A DNA stretch of 64,000 bases from an uncultured Caulobacterales bacterium (GCA_903862425.1 CAIOYC010000009.1:248001-312000), one strand, 5' to 3'; shown: positions 27,564-36,941, counted from the stretch's first letter. Numbers and translations: made by a program. The notes: generated by a model not told the origin, from the sequence alone.

Positions 27564-27955
27564 TCGCCAGCCTCGTCGTCGTCGTCTTGGCCCGGCGGCT
27601 CGTGGGCGGCGGCGACCAGATCGATCCAGTCTGGATCCACCCCGTCCACCTCCTCCACATCCTCTGAGAAGGCCACCGCGGTGTCGCCGGTCGGCAGGAC
27701 CAGTCCCAATACCTCCAGGGTCTCGCCGCCTTCCGCCTCATGGCTTTCGGCCTGCACGACGACGGCAGCGACAGCTTCATCCTCCTCGTGCCAGATCACC
27801 GGCTGGGGCAGCATCCACTCCAGGGGTTCGCCGTTACGGGTGTCGCCAAGGGCGAAGACGGCCTTGCCCGCATCCACATCGGCTTTGGTGGCGCACCTGC
27901 CAGCCCAGACGGTCAGCTGTTCCCAGGTCTTATCATCGAACCCCTGGCTGTTCAT
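27560..27955 (-). CDS. Acidic hypothetical protein inside the mutA-mutB operon
   Basis: A 131-residue protein I do not recognise. It is translationally coupled on both sides: its ATG overlaps the mutA stop and its stop overlaps the mutB start, each by 4 bases (ATGA). It is rich in Asp and Glu (about a quarter of residues) and ends in a strongly acidic run ([12 protein letters not shown]). The middle contains [23 protein letters not shown] and [14 protein letters not shown], which look like beta strands. The tight coupling suggests a role in mutase assembly, B12 loading or regulation, but that is inference only. It is not MeaB, which would have a P-loop. Confidence 0.8.
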
Positions 27956-29766
27956 CGGCTCGTCTCCACAAGGGTGAGCGCCTGATCCAGCGCCAATACA
28001 GCGTCCATGCCGGCGAACAGAAAAGTGTCGACGCCCGCCGCTACGAGCGCCGTTTGCAGGTCACCGGGACGGCCGGCGAGGTATACCCGCGCGGCGCCTT
28101 TGGCCTTCAACGCCCGAGCGGCGGGCTCGGCGCCTTCCGCGTAGAGCGCATCGGAGGAACAGAGGATGGCGAGGTGCGCCTCCGCGGGCTCGTAGGCGTC
28201 CACCTCGCCAGTCTCTGCTACGATCCCGCCTGCCGCGAACAGATTACGCGCAAACCCTACACGGCCGCTGTAGTCGGCGGGCGAGCCGATGGTGGCGAGA
28301 AACACCCTGGGCCGGACGTGCATAGCCGCGGCGCGGCGGCGCAGGGCTTCGAAGGGTTCGGCAGCGCGATGCGGCGTGAGCGGCGAGCAGCGGCTCTCCG
28401 TACCAGCCAGGGCGGGCGGCGCGGATTTGGCGAAAGGCCCGGCGTCCGTCAGGTCGAGATCGACACCGGACTCGGCCAGGTCGGGAAACTCTGAAACCCC
28501 GATCAGTCCAGCCTTGCGCTTGGCGATGTCGGCGTTGCGAGCGGCGCCGGTCGCGGCCACGGCCTCGGCGATAAGCCCGCTTTCGAGGGCGGCGGCGGCC
28601 CCGCCCACAGCCTCGATCTGCTGCATGAAGGCCCAGGCGGCCTCGGCCAGATTGCGACTCAGGGTCTCCAGATACCACGCTCCGGCGGCCGGGTCGGCGA
28701 CCGCGCCAAGGTGGCTCTCCTCCATCAGCACAAGCTGGGCGTTGCGGGCCTGACGGCGAGCAAAGGCGGTGGGACGGCCAAGCGGCTGGCTGAAGGCGTC
28801 GAGCACGATGGCGTCCGCGCCGCCGGTGGCCGCAGCGAACCCGGCGGCGGTCACGCGCAGCATGTTCACCCAGGGGTCAAGCGCCGCCAACATCCGGCGG
28901 GACGAGCGCGCCTCGATCCTGACGGGGATGGCAGCCCCCGTGGCGACCTCGGTGATCCTGGCCCACAGGGCACGCGCGGCACGGAGCTTCGAGATGCCTG
29001 TGAAGTATTCCCCGTCCACGGTCAGCCCAAGGGCGATGGCGCCGAAGGCCTTGGCGGGCGCGACACCGGCATCGATAGCCGCCTTGGCGTAGGCGAGGAC
29101 GTTGGCCATGGCGAAGCCGAGCTCCGCCGCCTCGCCGCCGCCTGCCTCGTGCACGACCTGGCCGGACGCCAGGAAGACGGTTTCGGCGACCTCGTCACGC
29201 GCCAGCCCTGCGGCGGCCTTGATCTGCGCCGCGACGCCGCCCTTAGCCACGCCTGCTCCGGCGAAGGCGGAAAGCGGGTCGATATTGAGCGCGAGACGTG
29301 GCTTCAGCGTCCGCGCTTCTGCGATCTCCAACAGCCATTGCGCGACCGCGACGCCATGGGCGCCCGCGTCCAGGGCGACCGGGGCGAGGTCGATGAAGAC
29401 CCCCTGCAACACTTGGTCGAGGTCCGCGGCTGAGCCGATGGCGATGCCATTTTCGCCGGTCGGATCGACGGCGAGCAGGATGGAATGGGCGCCGCCCTCC
29501 AGGGCCTCGAGCGCGATGGCGTTGGCCTGAATGGGATCGGGATGATCGACGCGGACCCGGATATCCCATCGGCCATCCTCGCGCGGCGTCGGCTGCAGGG
29601 CCAGCGGCTCGGCGCTGTTGGCGGCGGTGTAGAGCGGCTCGATCTTCAGCCCGTCATAGGTCTTGGATATGAGCCGCTTGTCGAAAGCCTGACCGTCCAG
29701 TGTCTTTTCGACCAGCGTCATCCAGGCCGCGGCGTCGCCCGACGGAAAATCCGAAGCCAGAAGCAT
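27952..29766 (-). CDS. mutA: Methylmalonyl-CoA mutase, small (beta) subunit
   Basis: Structural partner of the catalytic large subunit in the heterodimeric mutase. The 604 residues include LASDFPSGDAAAWMTLVEKTLDG, then KTYDGLKIEPLYTA, LRAARALWARITEV, RIEARSSRRMLAALDPWVNMLR and LVLMEESHLGAVADPAAGAWYLE, all typical of MutA. The C-terminal B12-like domain lacks the D-x-H-x-x-G motif, as expected for the small subunit, which binds no cobalamin. ATG 29766 (MLLASDFP) is chosen; the GTG at 29847 would add a 27-residue low-complexity leader. First gene of the operon. Confidence 0.95.
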   Translation of the reverse strand: MLLASDFPSGDAAAWMTLVEKTLDGQAFDKRLISKTYDGLKIEPLYTAANSAEPLALQPTPREDGRWDIRVRVDHPDPIQANAIALEALEGGAHSILLAVDPTGENGIAIGSAADLDQVLQGVFIDLAPVALDAGAHGVAVAQWLLEIAEARTLKPRLALNIDPLSAFAGAGVAKGGVAAQIKAAAGLARDEVAETVFLASGQVVHEAGGGEAAELGFAMANVLAYAKAAIDAGVAPAKAFGAIALGLTVDGEYFTGISKLRAARALWARITEVATGAAIPVRIEARSSRRMLAALDPWVNMLRVTAAGFAAATGGADAIVLDAFSQPLGRPTAFARRQARNAQLVLMEESHLGAVADPAAGAWYLETLSRNLAEAAWAFMQQIEAVGGAAAALESGLIAEAVAATGAARNADIAKRKAGLIGVSEFPDLAESGVDLDLTDAGPFAKSAPPALAGTESRCSPLTPHRAAEPFEALRRRAAAMHVRPRVFLATIGSPADYSGRVGFARNLFAAGGIVAETGEVDAYEPAEAHLAILCSSDALYAEGAEPAARALKAKGAARVYLAGRPGDLQTALVAAGVDTFLFAGMDAVLALDQALTLVETSR

Positions 29767-29956
29767 GGGGGAGGGGGGAATCGCGCCGTCGTCCAAGCCA
29801 GAAGCTCCATCTGAACGGGGCGGAGAAAGGCCCGACGTTCCCTCCACGTCAACCCAAACCCTACGTCAATCGGCGGTTTGAGCTTGCCGCGCCGGGCGTG
29901 GCCCGTAAAGCTTATCAGCGATCAGATAAGCGCCGAGGGCGCATTGGAGACCTGCC

Positions 29957-30964
29957 ATGGCCCTGCCGCCCGTCCTGCGCGACCGTCTGCGCCTGCCCGT
30001 GATCGCCTCGCCGCTGTTCATCATTTCCGGTCCGGACATGGTGATCGCCCAGTGCAAGGCGGGGATCGTCGGTTCATTCCCCTCGCTGAACGCGCGACCG
30101 CTATCGCAGCTCGACGAGTGGCTGGCCCGCATCACCGAGGAACTGGCTCAGTGGGATCGCGACCATCCGGACACGCCGTCCGCGCCCTATGCGGTGAACC
30201 AGATCGTGCACAAGACCAATAACCGGCTCGAGCAGGATCTTGAGCTCTGTGTAAAATACAAGGCGCCGGTGGTGATCACCTCGCTCGGCGCGCGGGCCGA
30301 AGTGAACGAGGCGATCCATTCCTACGGCGGGGTCACCCTGCATGACGTGATCACCAACACCTTCGCCCACAAGGCCGTCGAGAAGGGCGCGGATGGCCTT
30401 ATCCCCGTCGCCGCCGGCGCAGGAGGACATGCGGGGACCCTTTCGCCCTTCGCCCTGATCCAGGAAATCCGTGCGTGGTTCGATGGGCCGGTGGCGCTTT
30501 CGGGCTCCATCGCTAGCGGCAAGGCGATCCTGTCGGCCCAGGCCATGGGGGCAGACCTCGCCTATATCGGCTCAGCCTTCATCGCCACGAACGAGGCCAA
30601 CGCCATGGAGGGCTATAAGGACGCCATTGTCGATAACGGCGCGGCGGACATCGTCTATACCAACCTCTTCACCGGCGTTCACGGCAACTATCTGCGCCCC
30701 TCGATCGAGCGGGCGGGGCTCGATCCGGACAATCTGCCGGTCTCCGATCCGTCGAAAATGAACTTCGGATCCGGCGGAAACCAGGAGGCAAAAGCCTGGC
30801 GCGACATCTGGGGCTGCGGGCAGGGCATCGGCGCGGTGAAGCAACGCCAGTCGGTGGCGGATTTCGTTGCCAGGCTTGGGGCGGAGTACGCGCAGGCCCA
30901 GGCCGAACTGGCCGCCAAGGTCGCCCTGACCACCCGTCCAAAAGTGGGGATAGCGGCCGAATAG
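29957..30964 (+). CDS. Nitronate monooxygenase / 2-nitropropane dioxygenase family
   Basis: FMN-binding TIM-barrel enzyme of 335 residues. It has PVIASPLFIISGPDMVIAQCKAGIVGSFPSLN at the N-terminus, and HDVITNTFAHKAVEKGADGLIPVAAGAGGHAG with the GAGGHAG phosphate-binding motif that includes the putative catalytic His. VALSGSIASGKAILSAQAMGADLAYIGSAFIAT binds the FMN phosphate. The family oxidises alkyl nitronates, but many members act on other substrates. It is divergent from mutA. A link to propionate metabolism (for example 3-nitropropionate detoxification) is only suggestive. Confidence 0.92.
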   Translation: MALPPVLRDRLRLPVIASPLFIISGPDMVIAQCKAGIVGSFPSLNARPLSQLDEWLARITEELAQWDRDHPDTPSAPYAVNQIVHKTNNRLEQDLELCVKYKAPVVITSLGARAEVNEAIHSYGGVTLHDVITNTFAHKAVEKGADGLIPVAAGAGGHAGTLSPFALIQEIRAWFDGPVALSGSIASGKAILSAQAMGADLAYIGSAFIATNEANAMEGYKDAIVDNGAADIVYTNLFTGVHGNYLRPSIERAGLDPDNLPVSDPSKMNFGSGGNQEAKAWRDIWGCGQGIGAVKQRQSVADFVARLGAEYAQAQAELAAKVALTTRPKVGIAAE

Positions 30965-31036
30965 CAGGAAATTTTTCCTCGGGAGAACAAAGTGGGGTGA
31001 GGCTGATCGGGACCTGAAGTCCTGGAGATCACAGCC

Positions 31037-31888
31037 TTGTCAGACGACGCGACCCCCCGCCTGGGCCTGCCATACCTCGCCGCCGCCCAGGCGCAGAAAC
31101 ATGTGACGGTGAACGAGGGCCTGGCTCTGCTCGACGGGCTGGTCCAGACCGCTGTCGAGAGCCGCACGACCGCAGCTCAGCCGGCGTCACCGCTCGACGG
31201 TGAGATGTACATCCTGCCGACGACTCCCACCGGCGTGGATTGGGCGGGGCATCCCGCCGGCACGGTGATGCGCTTCGAGGCCGGTGCCTGGCAGGCGATC
31301 ATGCCGGCCGCCGGCTGGGTCGCCATCGTCATGGATGTTCCCGAACTCGTCGCCTATGGCGCGACGGGATGGATCGACATCGGTTCGATGATCATCTCCC
31401 TCACCGATCTGACCAAGGTCGGTATCAACACCACCGCAGACCCCACCAACAAGCTGGCGGTCAAGAGCGAGGCGATCCTGTTCGATCACATCGGCGCGGG
31501 GGTGCAGCTCAAGCTCGACAAGGCTGCCGCAAGCGATACCGCCTCGATCCTTTTCCAGACCAACTACGGCGGACGCGCCGAGATCGGCCTGTGCGGCGAC
31601 GACCAACTGCACATTCGCACATCGCCGGATGGGACGACCTTCACCGACGCCGTGCTGATCGACAACGCGTCCGGCGCTGTCGGCCTCGGGGTGTCGGCTC
31701 CAACCAGCCGCCTGCATATCGACGGATGCGCGCGGGTGAAGGGTTATGCCGTCGCCGCGCTGCCCTCCGCCGCCAGTGAAGGGGCGGGCGCCATCCTATA
31801 CGTCACCGACGAATCCGGCGGTGCGACCCTGGCCTTTTCCGACGGGGTCGACTGGCGCCGCGTGGCCGATCGCGCCGTCGTCTCCTGA
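31037..31888 (+). CDS. DUF2793 domain protein, phage/GTA-like tail protein
   Basis: The N-terminal 115 residues match DUF2793: TPRLGLPYLAAAQAQKHVTVNE, ASPLDGEMYILP, and WQAIMPAAGWVAIVMDVPELV. The domain is found in tail-end proteins of alphaproteobacterial prophages and gene transfer agents. The C-terminal 165 residues look like a fibre: repeated short beta strands (KVGINTTADPTNKLAVKS, VLIDNASGAVGLGVSAPTSRLHIDG) ending in VTDESGGATLAFSDGVDWRRV. The start is TTG at 31037. It is first in a set of four plus-strand genes placed between central metabolic genes. Confidence 0.8.
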   Translation: MSDDATPRLGLPYLAAAQAQKHVTVNEGLALLDGLVQTAVESRTTAAQPASPLDGEMYILPTTPTGVDWAGHPAGTVMRFEAGAWQAIMPAAGWVAIVMDVPELVAYGATGWIDIGSMIISLTDLTKVGINTTADPTNKLAVKSEAILFDHIGAGVQLKLDKAAASDTASILFQTNYGGRAEIGLCGDDQLHIRTSPDGTTFTDAVLIDNASGAVGLGVSAPTSRLHIDGCARVKGYAVAALPSAASEGAGAILYVTDESGGATLAFSDGVDWRRVADRAVVS

Positions 31889-31915
31889 TCCTTCCACAAC
31901 CGAGAAAGATGACCC

Positions 31916-32575
31916 ATGGCGAAAGTCAGAGTGGAGTGGGTGCGCCTGTCGCGCCCCGATTTCAGCCGAGGCGAGGCGGCCAACGACCTCGCCGCGCACT
32001 ATGGAGCGCAAACCCTGAGCGTCTCGTCCAGCGCCGTGCAGACCGGCGTTGCGCCCGCGTTCACCAATCCCGACGGCTCGCCGGCCCCCGGCGGTTTCGC
32101 CCGCGTGTCAGGACTTGCCGGTGCGGTGAACCTGGCCTGGGGCTCGTCCGCTATCCCCAGTGAAACGATGGGAGTGCGGCTCGAAGCGGGCGCATCCCTG
32201 CTGATCGCCGTGGCCAGCGGCGATAGTCTGTCCTTCATCGAAGCTGCCGATAGTCCGGCGGCGCAAGATGTTCAGACCCATCCGCTGCAGGCCGACGCGA
32301 CCAGCCGCTCGGGCGTGATCACCACGGGCGGAACGGCGCAGGATCTGATGCCCGCCAACCCGGCGCGCAGGGGCTGGCGGTTACAGAACCAGTCGGCCGG
32401 CGACCTTTATGTCCGATCCAAAGGTTCGGGCGGGACGACGGCCGCGACCCAGGACCAGAACAGCTTTCTAATTCCCGCCGGCGCCGGCTGGACCGAGGAT
32501 GGGCATGTAACGCCCAACGCCCTTTCCGTCGTCGGCGCAGCGACGGGGCAGGCCTTCTATGCGCGGGAGTGGTAG
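31916..32575 (+). CDS. Phage-like structural protein of unknown type
   Basis: A 219-residue protein, no family recognised with confidence. The composition (Gly, Ala, Ser, few Cys) and a predicted all-beta pattern (VSGLAGAVNLAWGSS, then VRLEAGASLLIAVASGDSLSFIEA and RRGWRLQNQSAGDLYVRSKG) fit a phage tail accessory or fibre-tip protein. It starts 27 bases after the DUF2793 gene and ends 3 bases before the next, so the set is an operon. No signal peptide. Product assignment rests on context as well as composition. Confidence 0.65.
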   Translation: MAKVRVEWVRLSRPDFSRGEAANDLAAHYGAQTLSVSSSAVQTGVAPAFTNPDGSPAPGGFARVSGLAGAVNLAWGSSAIPSETMGVRLEAGASLLIAVASGDSLSFIEAADSPAAQDVQTHPLQADATSRSGVITTGGTAQDLMPANPARRGWRLQNQSAGDLYVRSKGSGGTTAATQDQNSFLIPAGAGWTEDGHVTPNALSVVGAATGQAFYAREW

Positions 32576-32578
32576 GCG

Positions 32579-33412
32579 ATGAGCTTATTCTCCAGACCCT
32601 TCAAGCCCGCCGCGCCGGGTCCCATTGGAGGAACGACGCCGTCGACGGGCGCCTTCAAGGGTGCGGATGCGCCTGCGGTCGTAACAAGCACCGACGTGAC
32701 CGCCGCCGGTGTCACCACACGCGGCGCGACCGTCTTCGCCAACGCCAAGACCCCGGGCGCCCGGGCCTATGGCCAGCTCACCGTCGCCCAGGATCAGACC
32801 AACGGTTCGGCCTATACGCATCTGGTGGGCGACGAGGCCAATGTCTGGCAGCCCAATGCCTATCCGGCCAGCGGCAGCGACATCTATGTTCGCGTGGCCG
32901 GGATCAGGGCTGCGGCGGGAAACTGGCCGGGCGCCGGCGTGCGGGTCGAGTTCAGTAGCTGGGCCAGCTACCCCGGCACGATCCAGAAGGCGTTTGCGAC
33001 CGTCGATGGGGTGTCCCCCGTGGCGCTCGAGGCGGGCGCGACCGTCGTAGGCAACGACGCGTCTGCAGGCTCCAATCTCACCGGTTACGCGCAGCGCATC
33101 AACTTCTACGGCATGCTGAACGGTGTCCGTAGCGCTCCCGCCTACGCCACCGCCAGCCCTTATGGCGAACTCTTCCTTCAATCGGCATCGACGGGCGCCA
33201 AGGTCATCATCGGTCCCGGCTCAGCCGCCATCGGCGGATCGGTCTCGATCAATGGTTCGTCCGGCCCAAGCTGGTCCGCGGGGACCGGGACGCCGAACGG
33301 CGCCGTGACCGCGCCGGTCGGCAGTCTGTTCAGCAACCTCTCCGGCGGCGCCGGCGCGACCCTTTGGGTCAAGGAAAGCGGCGCCGGCAATACCGGCTGG
33401 GTCGCCAAGTAG
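32579..33412 (+). CDS. Putative tail-fibre-like protein
   Basis: A 277-residue Gly/Ala/Ser/Thr-rich, likely all-beta protein. The N-terminus is MSLFSRPFKPAAPGPIGGTT. Middle repeats such as ATVVGNDASAGSNLTGYAQR and VIIGPGSAAIGGSVSINGSS resemble beta-helical fibre shafts. The C-terminus (TAPVGSLFSNLSGGAGATLWVKESGAGNTGWVA) is the widespread phage-fibre ending that contains the P-x-G-S-L-F/Y motif. It starts three bases after the stop of the preceding gene, so both are co-translated. Receptor or substrate unknown. Confidence 0.75.
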   Translation: MSLFSRPFKPAAPGPIGGTTPSTGAFKGADAPAVVTSTDVTAAGVTTRGATVFANAKTPGARAYGQLTVAQDQTNGSAYTHLVGDEANVWQPNAYPASGSDIYVRVAGIRAAAGNWPGAGVRVEFSSWASYPGTIQKAFATVDGVSPVALEAGATVVGNDASAGSNLTGYAQRINFYGMLNGVRSAPAYATASPYGELFLQSASTGAKVIIGPGSAAIGGSVSINGSSGPSWSAGTGTPNGAVTAPVGSLFSNLSGGAGATLWVKESGAGNTGWVAK

Positions 33413-33452
33413 CGGCCCGCCAACTCCCCACATCAGCACAAGGAGACATCTC

Positions 33453-33668
33453 TTGGACGATACCAAATCCGCCATAGCCTCGACCGGCGTCTGGGGCGGT
33501 GTGATCGCGCTGCTCGGCGCACTGGCGCCGCTCGCACTGACGGCCGTCGGGGTGAAGAGCGCCGCCGACCAGCAGGCGGTGGTCTCCACCAGCCTGCAGA
33601 TCATCGCCGGAGCAGGCGCGGCGCTGGCTCTCTATGGCCGTCTCACCGCCACCAAGCGTATCGGCTAG
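33453..33668 (+). CDS. Small holin-like membrane protein
   Basis: A 71-residue protein with TTG start preceded by AAGGAG. It has two hydrophobic segments (GVWGGVIALLGALAPLALTAVGV and LQIIAGAGAALALYG) joined by a short polar loop, then a basic tail RLTATKRIG. The G-x-x-x-ALYGR-x-x-ATK-x-I ending is common in small phage proteins beside lysis genes. A holin role is inferred from size, topology and the phage-like neighbours; no endolysin is adjacent, the nearest being the GH24 lysozyme gene 5.4 kb away. Last gene of the cassette, followed by a terminator. Confidence 0.6.
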   Translation: MDDTKSAIASTGVWGGVIALLGALAPLALTAVGVKSAADQQAVVSTSLQIIAGAGAALALYGRLTATKRIG

Positions 33669-33714
33669 GCGGCATCGAGACCGTGCCGACCGTACTTGAC
33701 GATTGGCATTGCGG

Positions 33715-33747
33715 CGGCTCCCGTCTAACTCAGGCGGGAGCCGTTTT
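33715..33747 (+). terminator. Rho-independent terminator after the phage-like cassette
   Basis: CGGCTCCCG (33715-33723) and CGGGAGCCG (33735-33743) form a perfect 9-bp stem with an 11-base loop, followed by TTTT. It separates the holin-like gene from the carboxylase gene that begins 21 bases later. Confidence 0.85.
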
Positions 33748-33767
33748 GCGAAGGTCTGTCTGCCGCG

Positions 33768-35780
33768 ATGTTTTCCAAAATCCTGATCGCCAACCGGGGC
33801 GAGATCGCCGTCCGGGTCATCAAGACCTGCCGCCGCATGGGCATCAAGACGGTGGTGGTCTATTCCGAGGCGGACGCCGACAGTCTGGCGGTGGAGATGG
33901 CCGACGAGACGGTGTTCATCGGTCCGCCGCCCGCCGCCCAGTCCTACCTCGTCCAGGACAAGATCATCGCCGCCTGCAAGGAAACGGGCGCCGAGGCGGT
34001 TCATCCCGGCTTCGGCTTCCTGTCCGAAAACGCGTCCTTCGCCCAGCGCTGCGCCGACGAGGGCATCGTCTTCATCGGACCCAACCCCGGCGCCATCAGC
34101 GCCATGGGCGACAAGATCGAGTCCAAGAAGTTCGCCGAGAGGGCCGGAGTCTCCTGTGTGCCCGGCCACATCGGCGAGATCGACGACACCGCCCACGCCA
34201 TCAGGATCTCCGAGGAGATCGGCTATCCGGTGATGATCAAGGCCAGCGCCGGTGGCGGCGGCAAGGGCATTCGCGTGGCCCATACCCGCAAGGACGTGGA
34301 GGAGGGCTTTCCCGCCGTCCGCGCCGAGGCCAAGGCGAGCTTCGGCGACGACCGCATCTTCATCGAGAAGTTCATCACCTCGCCCCGCCACATCGAGATC
34401 CAGGTGCTGGGCGATAAGCACGGCCACGTGGTCCACCTGTTCGAGCGCGAATGCTCGATCCAGCGCCGGAACCAGAAGGTGATCGAGGAGGCTCCCTCGC
34501 CCTTGCTCGACGCCAAGACGCGCGACGCGATGGGTGCCCAAGCCGTCGCCCTCGCCAAGGCGGTGAACTACGACAGCGCCGGGACGGTGGAGTTCGTGGC
34601 CGGTCAGGACAAGAGCTTCTACTTCCTGGAGATGAACACCCGTCTGCAGGTGGAGCATCCGGTGACCGAGCTGATCACCGGCGTCGATCTGGTGGAGCAG
34701 ATGCTGCGCTCCGCGGCGGGCGAGGTGATGGCGTTTGGCCAGAAAGACCTGAAGATCAACGGCTGGGCCTTGGAGAGCCGCATCTATGCGGAAGACCCCT
34801 ACCGCAAGTTCCTGCCCTCCATCGGCCGCCTGGTGCGCTACGACCCCCCGGTGGAGGGCGAGCATGGCGACAGGAAGCACGCCTACACCGTCCGCAACGA
34901 CGCCGGCGTCCGCGAGGGCGACGAGATCTCCATGTTCTACGATCCGATGATCTCCAAGCTCTGCACCTGGGGCAAGGACCGGATCACCGCCATCGACGGC
35001 ATGGCCCGCGCGCTGGAGGACTTCCATATCGAGGGCCTTGGGCAGAACATCCCCTTCCTGGCCGCGGTGATGGATCAGGCGCGGTTCCGCTCCGGCAAGA
35101 TCGCCACCAGCTACATCGCCGACGAATTCCCCGAGGGCTTCCATGGCGTCGAGCCGACCGTGTTCCAAAAGGACGCCATGACTGCCGCTGCGGCCTTCAT
35201 GCACGTCACCCTGGCCCGTCGGGCGCGGGACGCCGGCGGGCCGCTCGCTCGTCCGCTGACCCGTCAGGACTGGGTCATCACTGTGGGCGAGACGCGGCGC
35301 GCGGTGACGCTGAGCCCCTCGGCCCATGGCATGGATATCGAGATGCCCGGCGAGGGGCGTAGCCTCGCCCTCCGCGAGGTCGAGTGGCGGCCGGGCTCGC
35401 CGGTGTTCCGCGGCGTGCTCGACGGCGTCGCCTTCGCGCTCGAAGCCAAGCCAGCCGCCGAGGGCTTCGTCATCCGCCAACGCGCCGCCACCGCCCGCGT
35501 ACTGGTCCTCACCCCGCTCTCCGCCGAACTGCACGAACGCCTGCCCAAGCGCCCACCGGCCGACACCTCCAAGATGATCGTCTCCCCCATGCCGGGCCTC
35601 GTCGTCTCGCTGGACGTCAAGGAGGGCCAGGAGGTCAAGGAGGGCGAGACCGTCGCCATCATCGAAGCCATGAAGATGCAGAACATCATCAAGACCGAGC
35701 GCGACGGCGTGGTGAAGACCGTTGGCCCCAAGGCCGGCGACAGCGTCGCGGCGGACGAAATCCTGGTCGAGTTTGCCTGA
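33768..35780 (+). CDS. pccA: Acyl-CoA (probably propionyl-CoA) carboxylase, biotin-containing alpha subunit
   Basis: ATP-dependent biotin carboxylase fused to the biotin carrier, 670 residues. FSKILIANRGEIAVRVIKTCRRMGI opens the biotin carboxylase domain, and KASAGGGGKGIRVAH is the ATP-grasp glycine loop (about 158-172). RRNQKVIEEAPSP and FLEMNTRLQVEHPVTELITG carry catalytic residues. A BT-type linker domain lies at about 480-590, and the carrier domain has EAMKMQN with biotinylated Lys636. The size and BT region favour propionyl-CoA carboxylase. The nearby mutase genes, which use its product methylmalonyl-CoA, support this. The beta subunit is not in the window. Confidence 0.93.
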   Translation: MFSKILIANRGEIAVRVIKTCRRMGIKTVVVYSEADADSLAVEMADETVFIGPPPAAQSYLVQDKIIAACKETGAEAVHPGFGFLSENASFAQRCADEGIVFIGPNPGAISAMGDKIESKKFAERAGVSCVPGHIGEIDDTAHAIRISEEIGYPVMIKASAGGGGKGIRVAHTRKDVEEGFPAVRAEAKASFGDDRIFIEKFITSPRHIEIQVLGDKHGHVVHLFERECSIQRRNQKVIEEAPSPLLDAKTRDAMGAQAVALAKAVNYDSAGTVEFVAGQDKSFYFLEMNTRLQVEHPVTELITGVDLVEQMLRSAAGEVMAFGQKDLKINGWALESRIYAEDPYRKFLPSIGRLVRYDPPVEGEHGDRKHAYTVRNDAGVREGDEISMFYDPMISKLCTWGKDRITAIDGMARALEDFHIEGLGQNIPFLAAVMDQARFRSGKIATSYIADEFPEGFHGVEPTVFQKDAMTAAAAFMHVTLARRARDAGGPLARPLTRQDWVITVGETRRAVTLSPSAHGMDIEMPGEGRSLALREVEWRPGSPVFRGVLDGVAFALEAKPAAEGFVIRQRAATARVLVLTPLSAELHERLPKRPPADTSKMIVSPMPGLVVSLDVKEGQEVKEGETVAIIEAMKMQNIIKTERDGVVKTVGPKAGDSVAADEILVEFA

Positions 35781-35782
35781 GC

Positions 35783-36166
35783 GTGACCTCACATTTCGAT
35801 CCGGTCGAACTCTACGTCTCCGGCGTCGGGCGGATCGGGCGGCTCGTGTTCTTACCGGCGCTGGCGGTGGTGATCGCCGCCTACGAACTCTACGAGCGCG
35901 CTGGATCGGTGGCGCATTGGCTGACGGGTTGGGCGGTCTATCCGGTGCTCGTGTGCGCGGCCGCCAGCATCCTGTCCAAGCGGCTGCACGATCTCGGCCG
36001 AGCGGGATGGTGGTCGGCGCTGCCGATCCTGGCCTATCCGTGGATCCGCCCCTGGCCGGAGGGCATCTTCCCCGGCATCTGTTTCGGCATCGTGCTGTGG
36101 TTCGGCGTCGGCCTGGCCCTCTGGCCCGGCGAGCGCGCCTTCAATCGGTTCGGCGCCCGGCCCTAG
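35783..36166 (+). CDS. DUF805-like small membrane protein
   Basis: A 127-residue membrane protein starting with GTG two bases after the pccA stop, so probably cotranscribed. It has four hydrophobic segments. The motif [19 protein letters not shown] after the second helix is the signature of DUF805 proteins (R-L-H-D-x-x-R-S/A-G-W-W). The frame is open far upstream but that part is antisense-like to pccA in another frame and lacks sense. Function of the family unknown. It shares CTAG with the convergent lipB gene. Confidence 0.8.
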   Translation: MTSHFDPVELYVSGVGRIGRLVFLPALAVVIAAYELYERAGSVAHWLTGWAVYPVLVCAAASILSKRLHDLGRAGWWSALPILAYPWIRPWPEGIFPGICFGIVLWFGVGLALWPGERAFNRFGARP

Positions 36167-36882
36167 AGCGGCGCTTTGGCCTCGGTCATCGGGCCGAATA
36201 CCTGGGTGAAACTTTGCCTTAGCGCCTCGTCCGCCTCGGCCATGCTCACGGGTCGGCCGAGCGCCACGAGGCTGGTGACGCCGTGCTCGGCGATGCCGCA
36301 GGGGACGATGCCGCCGAAGTGGGAGAGGTCCGGCTCCACGTTCAGGCTGATGCCGTGGAAGGAGACCCACTTGCGCAGCTTAACGCCGATGGCGGCGATC
36401 TTCTCCTCGACCACGGGCAGGCCGACCTCCTTGCGATCGACCCAGACGCCCACGCGGCCAGGGCGCACCTCGGCTTCCACGTTGAAGTGGGCGAGGGCGC
36501 CGATCACCCAGTCCTCCAGCGCTGCGACGAAGGCGCGCACGTCGCGGCGCCGCGCAGTGAGGTCTAGCATCACATAGGCCACCCGCTGACCCGGGCCATG
36601 ATAGGTGAACTTGCCCCCGCGCCCGGTCTCGAACACGGGGAAGCGATCCGGCGATAGCAACTCCTCCGGCTTGGACGAGACGCCGGCGGTGTAGAGGGGC
36701 GGGTGCTCCAAGAGCCAGATCAGTTCCTCCGCCTCGCCCGCCGCGATGGCCGCCGCCCGCGCCTCCATGGCCGCCACAGCCTCGGGATAGGGAACCGGCG
36801 CACTTGATATGGCCCAGCCGGCGGCGCGACCGTCGATTCGGGCGAAGGGAGCGGCAGGATTTAACTTCGAAGCAAGCATCAC
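36163..36882 (-). CDS. lipB: Octanoyltransferase
   Basis: Transfers octanoyl from octanoyl-ACP to lipoyl domains of 2-oxoacid dehydrogenases and GcvH, the first step of endogenous lipoate synthesis. The 239 residues show [44 protein letters not shown] and [12 protein letters not shown]. The catalytic Lys is at 161 in [11 protein letters not shown], and the nucleophile is Cys195 in [10 protein letters not shown]. All key residues are present. A 25-residue N-terminal extension precedes the core. It is a single gene, divergent from the SpoA-domain gene. Confidence 0.96.
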   Translation of the reverse strand: MMLASKLNPAAPFARIDGRAAGWAISSAPVPYPEAVAAMEARAAAIAAGEAEELIWLLEHPPLYTAGVSSKPEELLSPDRFPVFETGRGGKFTYHGPGQRVAYVMLDLTARRRDVRAFVAALEDWVIGALAHFNVEAEVRPGRVGVWVDRKEVGLPVVEEKIAAIGVKLRKWVSFHGISLNVEPDLSHFGGIVPCGIAEHGVTSLVALGRPVSMAEADEALRQSFTQVFGPMTEAKAPL

Positions 36883-36941
36883 GACCTCAATGTGGCCCCG
36901 GCGGCGCTCGAAGCAAAGGGCGACGCGAACGAGGGTGGTGC

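Noticed and set aside
35384-35782. N-terminal extension of the DUF805-like protein
   Set aside because: The frame is open but runs within the pccA coding sequence in another frame, with Arg/Gly-rich nonsense composition; GTG 35783 directly after the pccA stop is the sensible start.
33369-35792. An 807-codon open frame on the minus strand, antisense to the carboxylase gene
   Set aside because: It mirrors pccA in high-GC sequence, has low-complexity His/Gly/Leu/Asp-rich content without any recognisable domain, and pccA itself is unquestionable.
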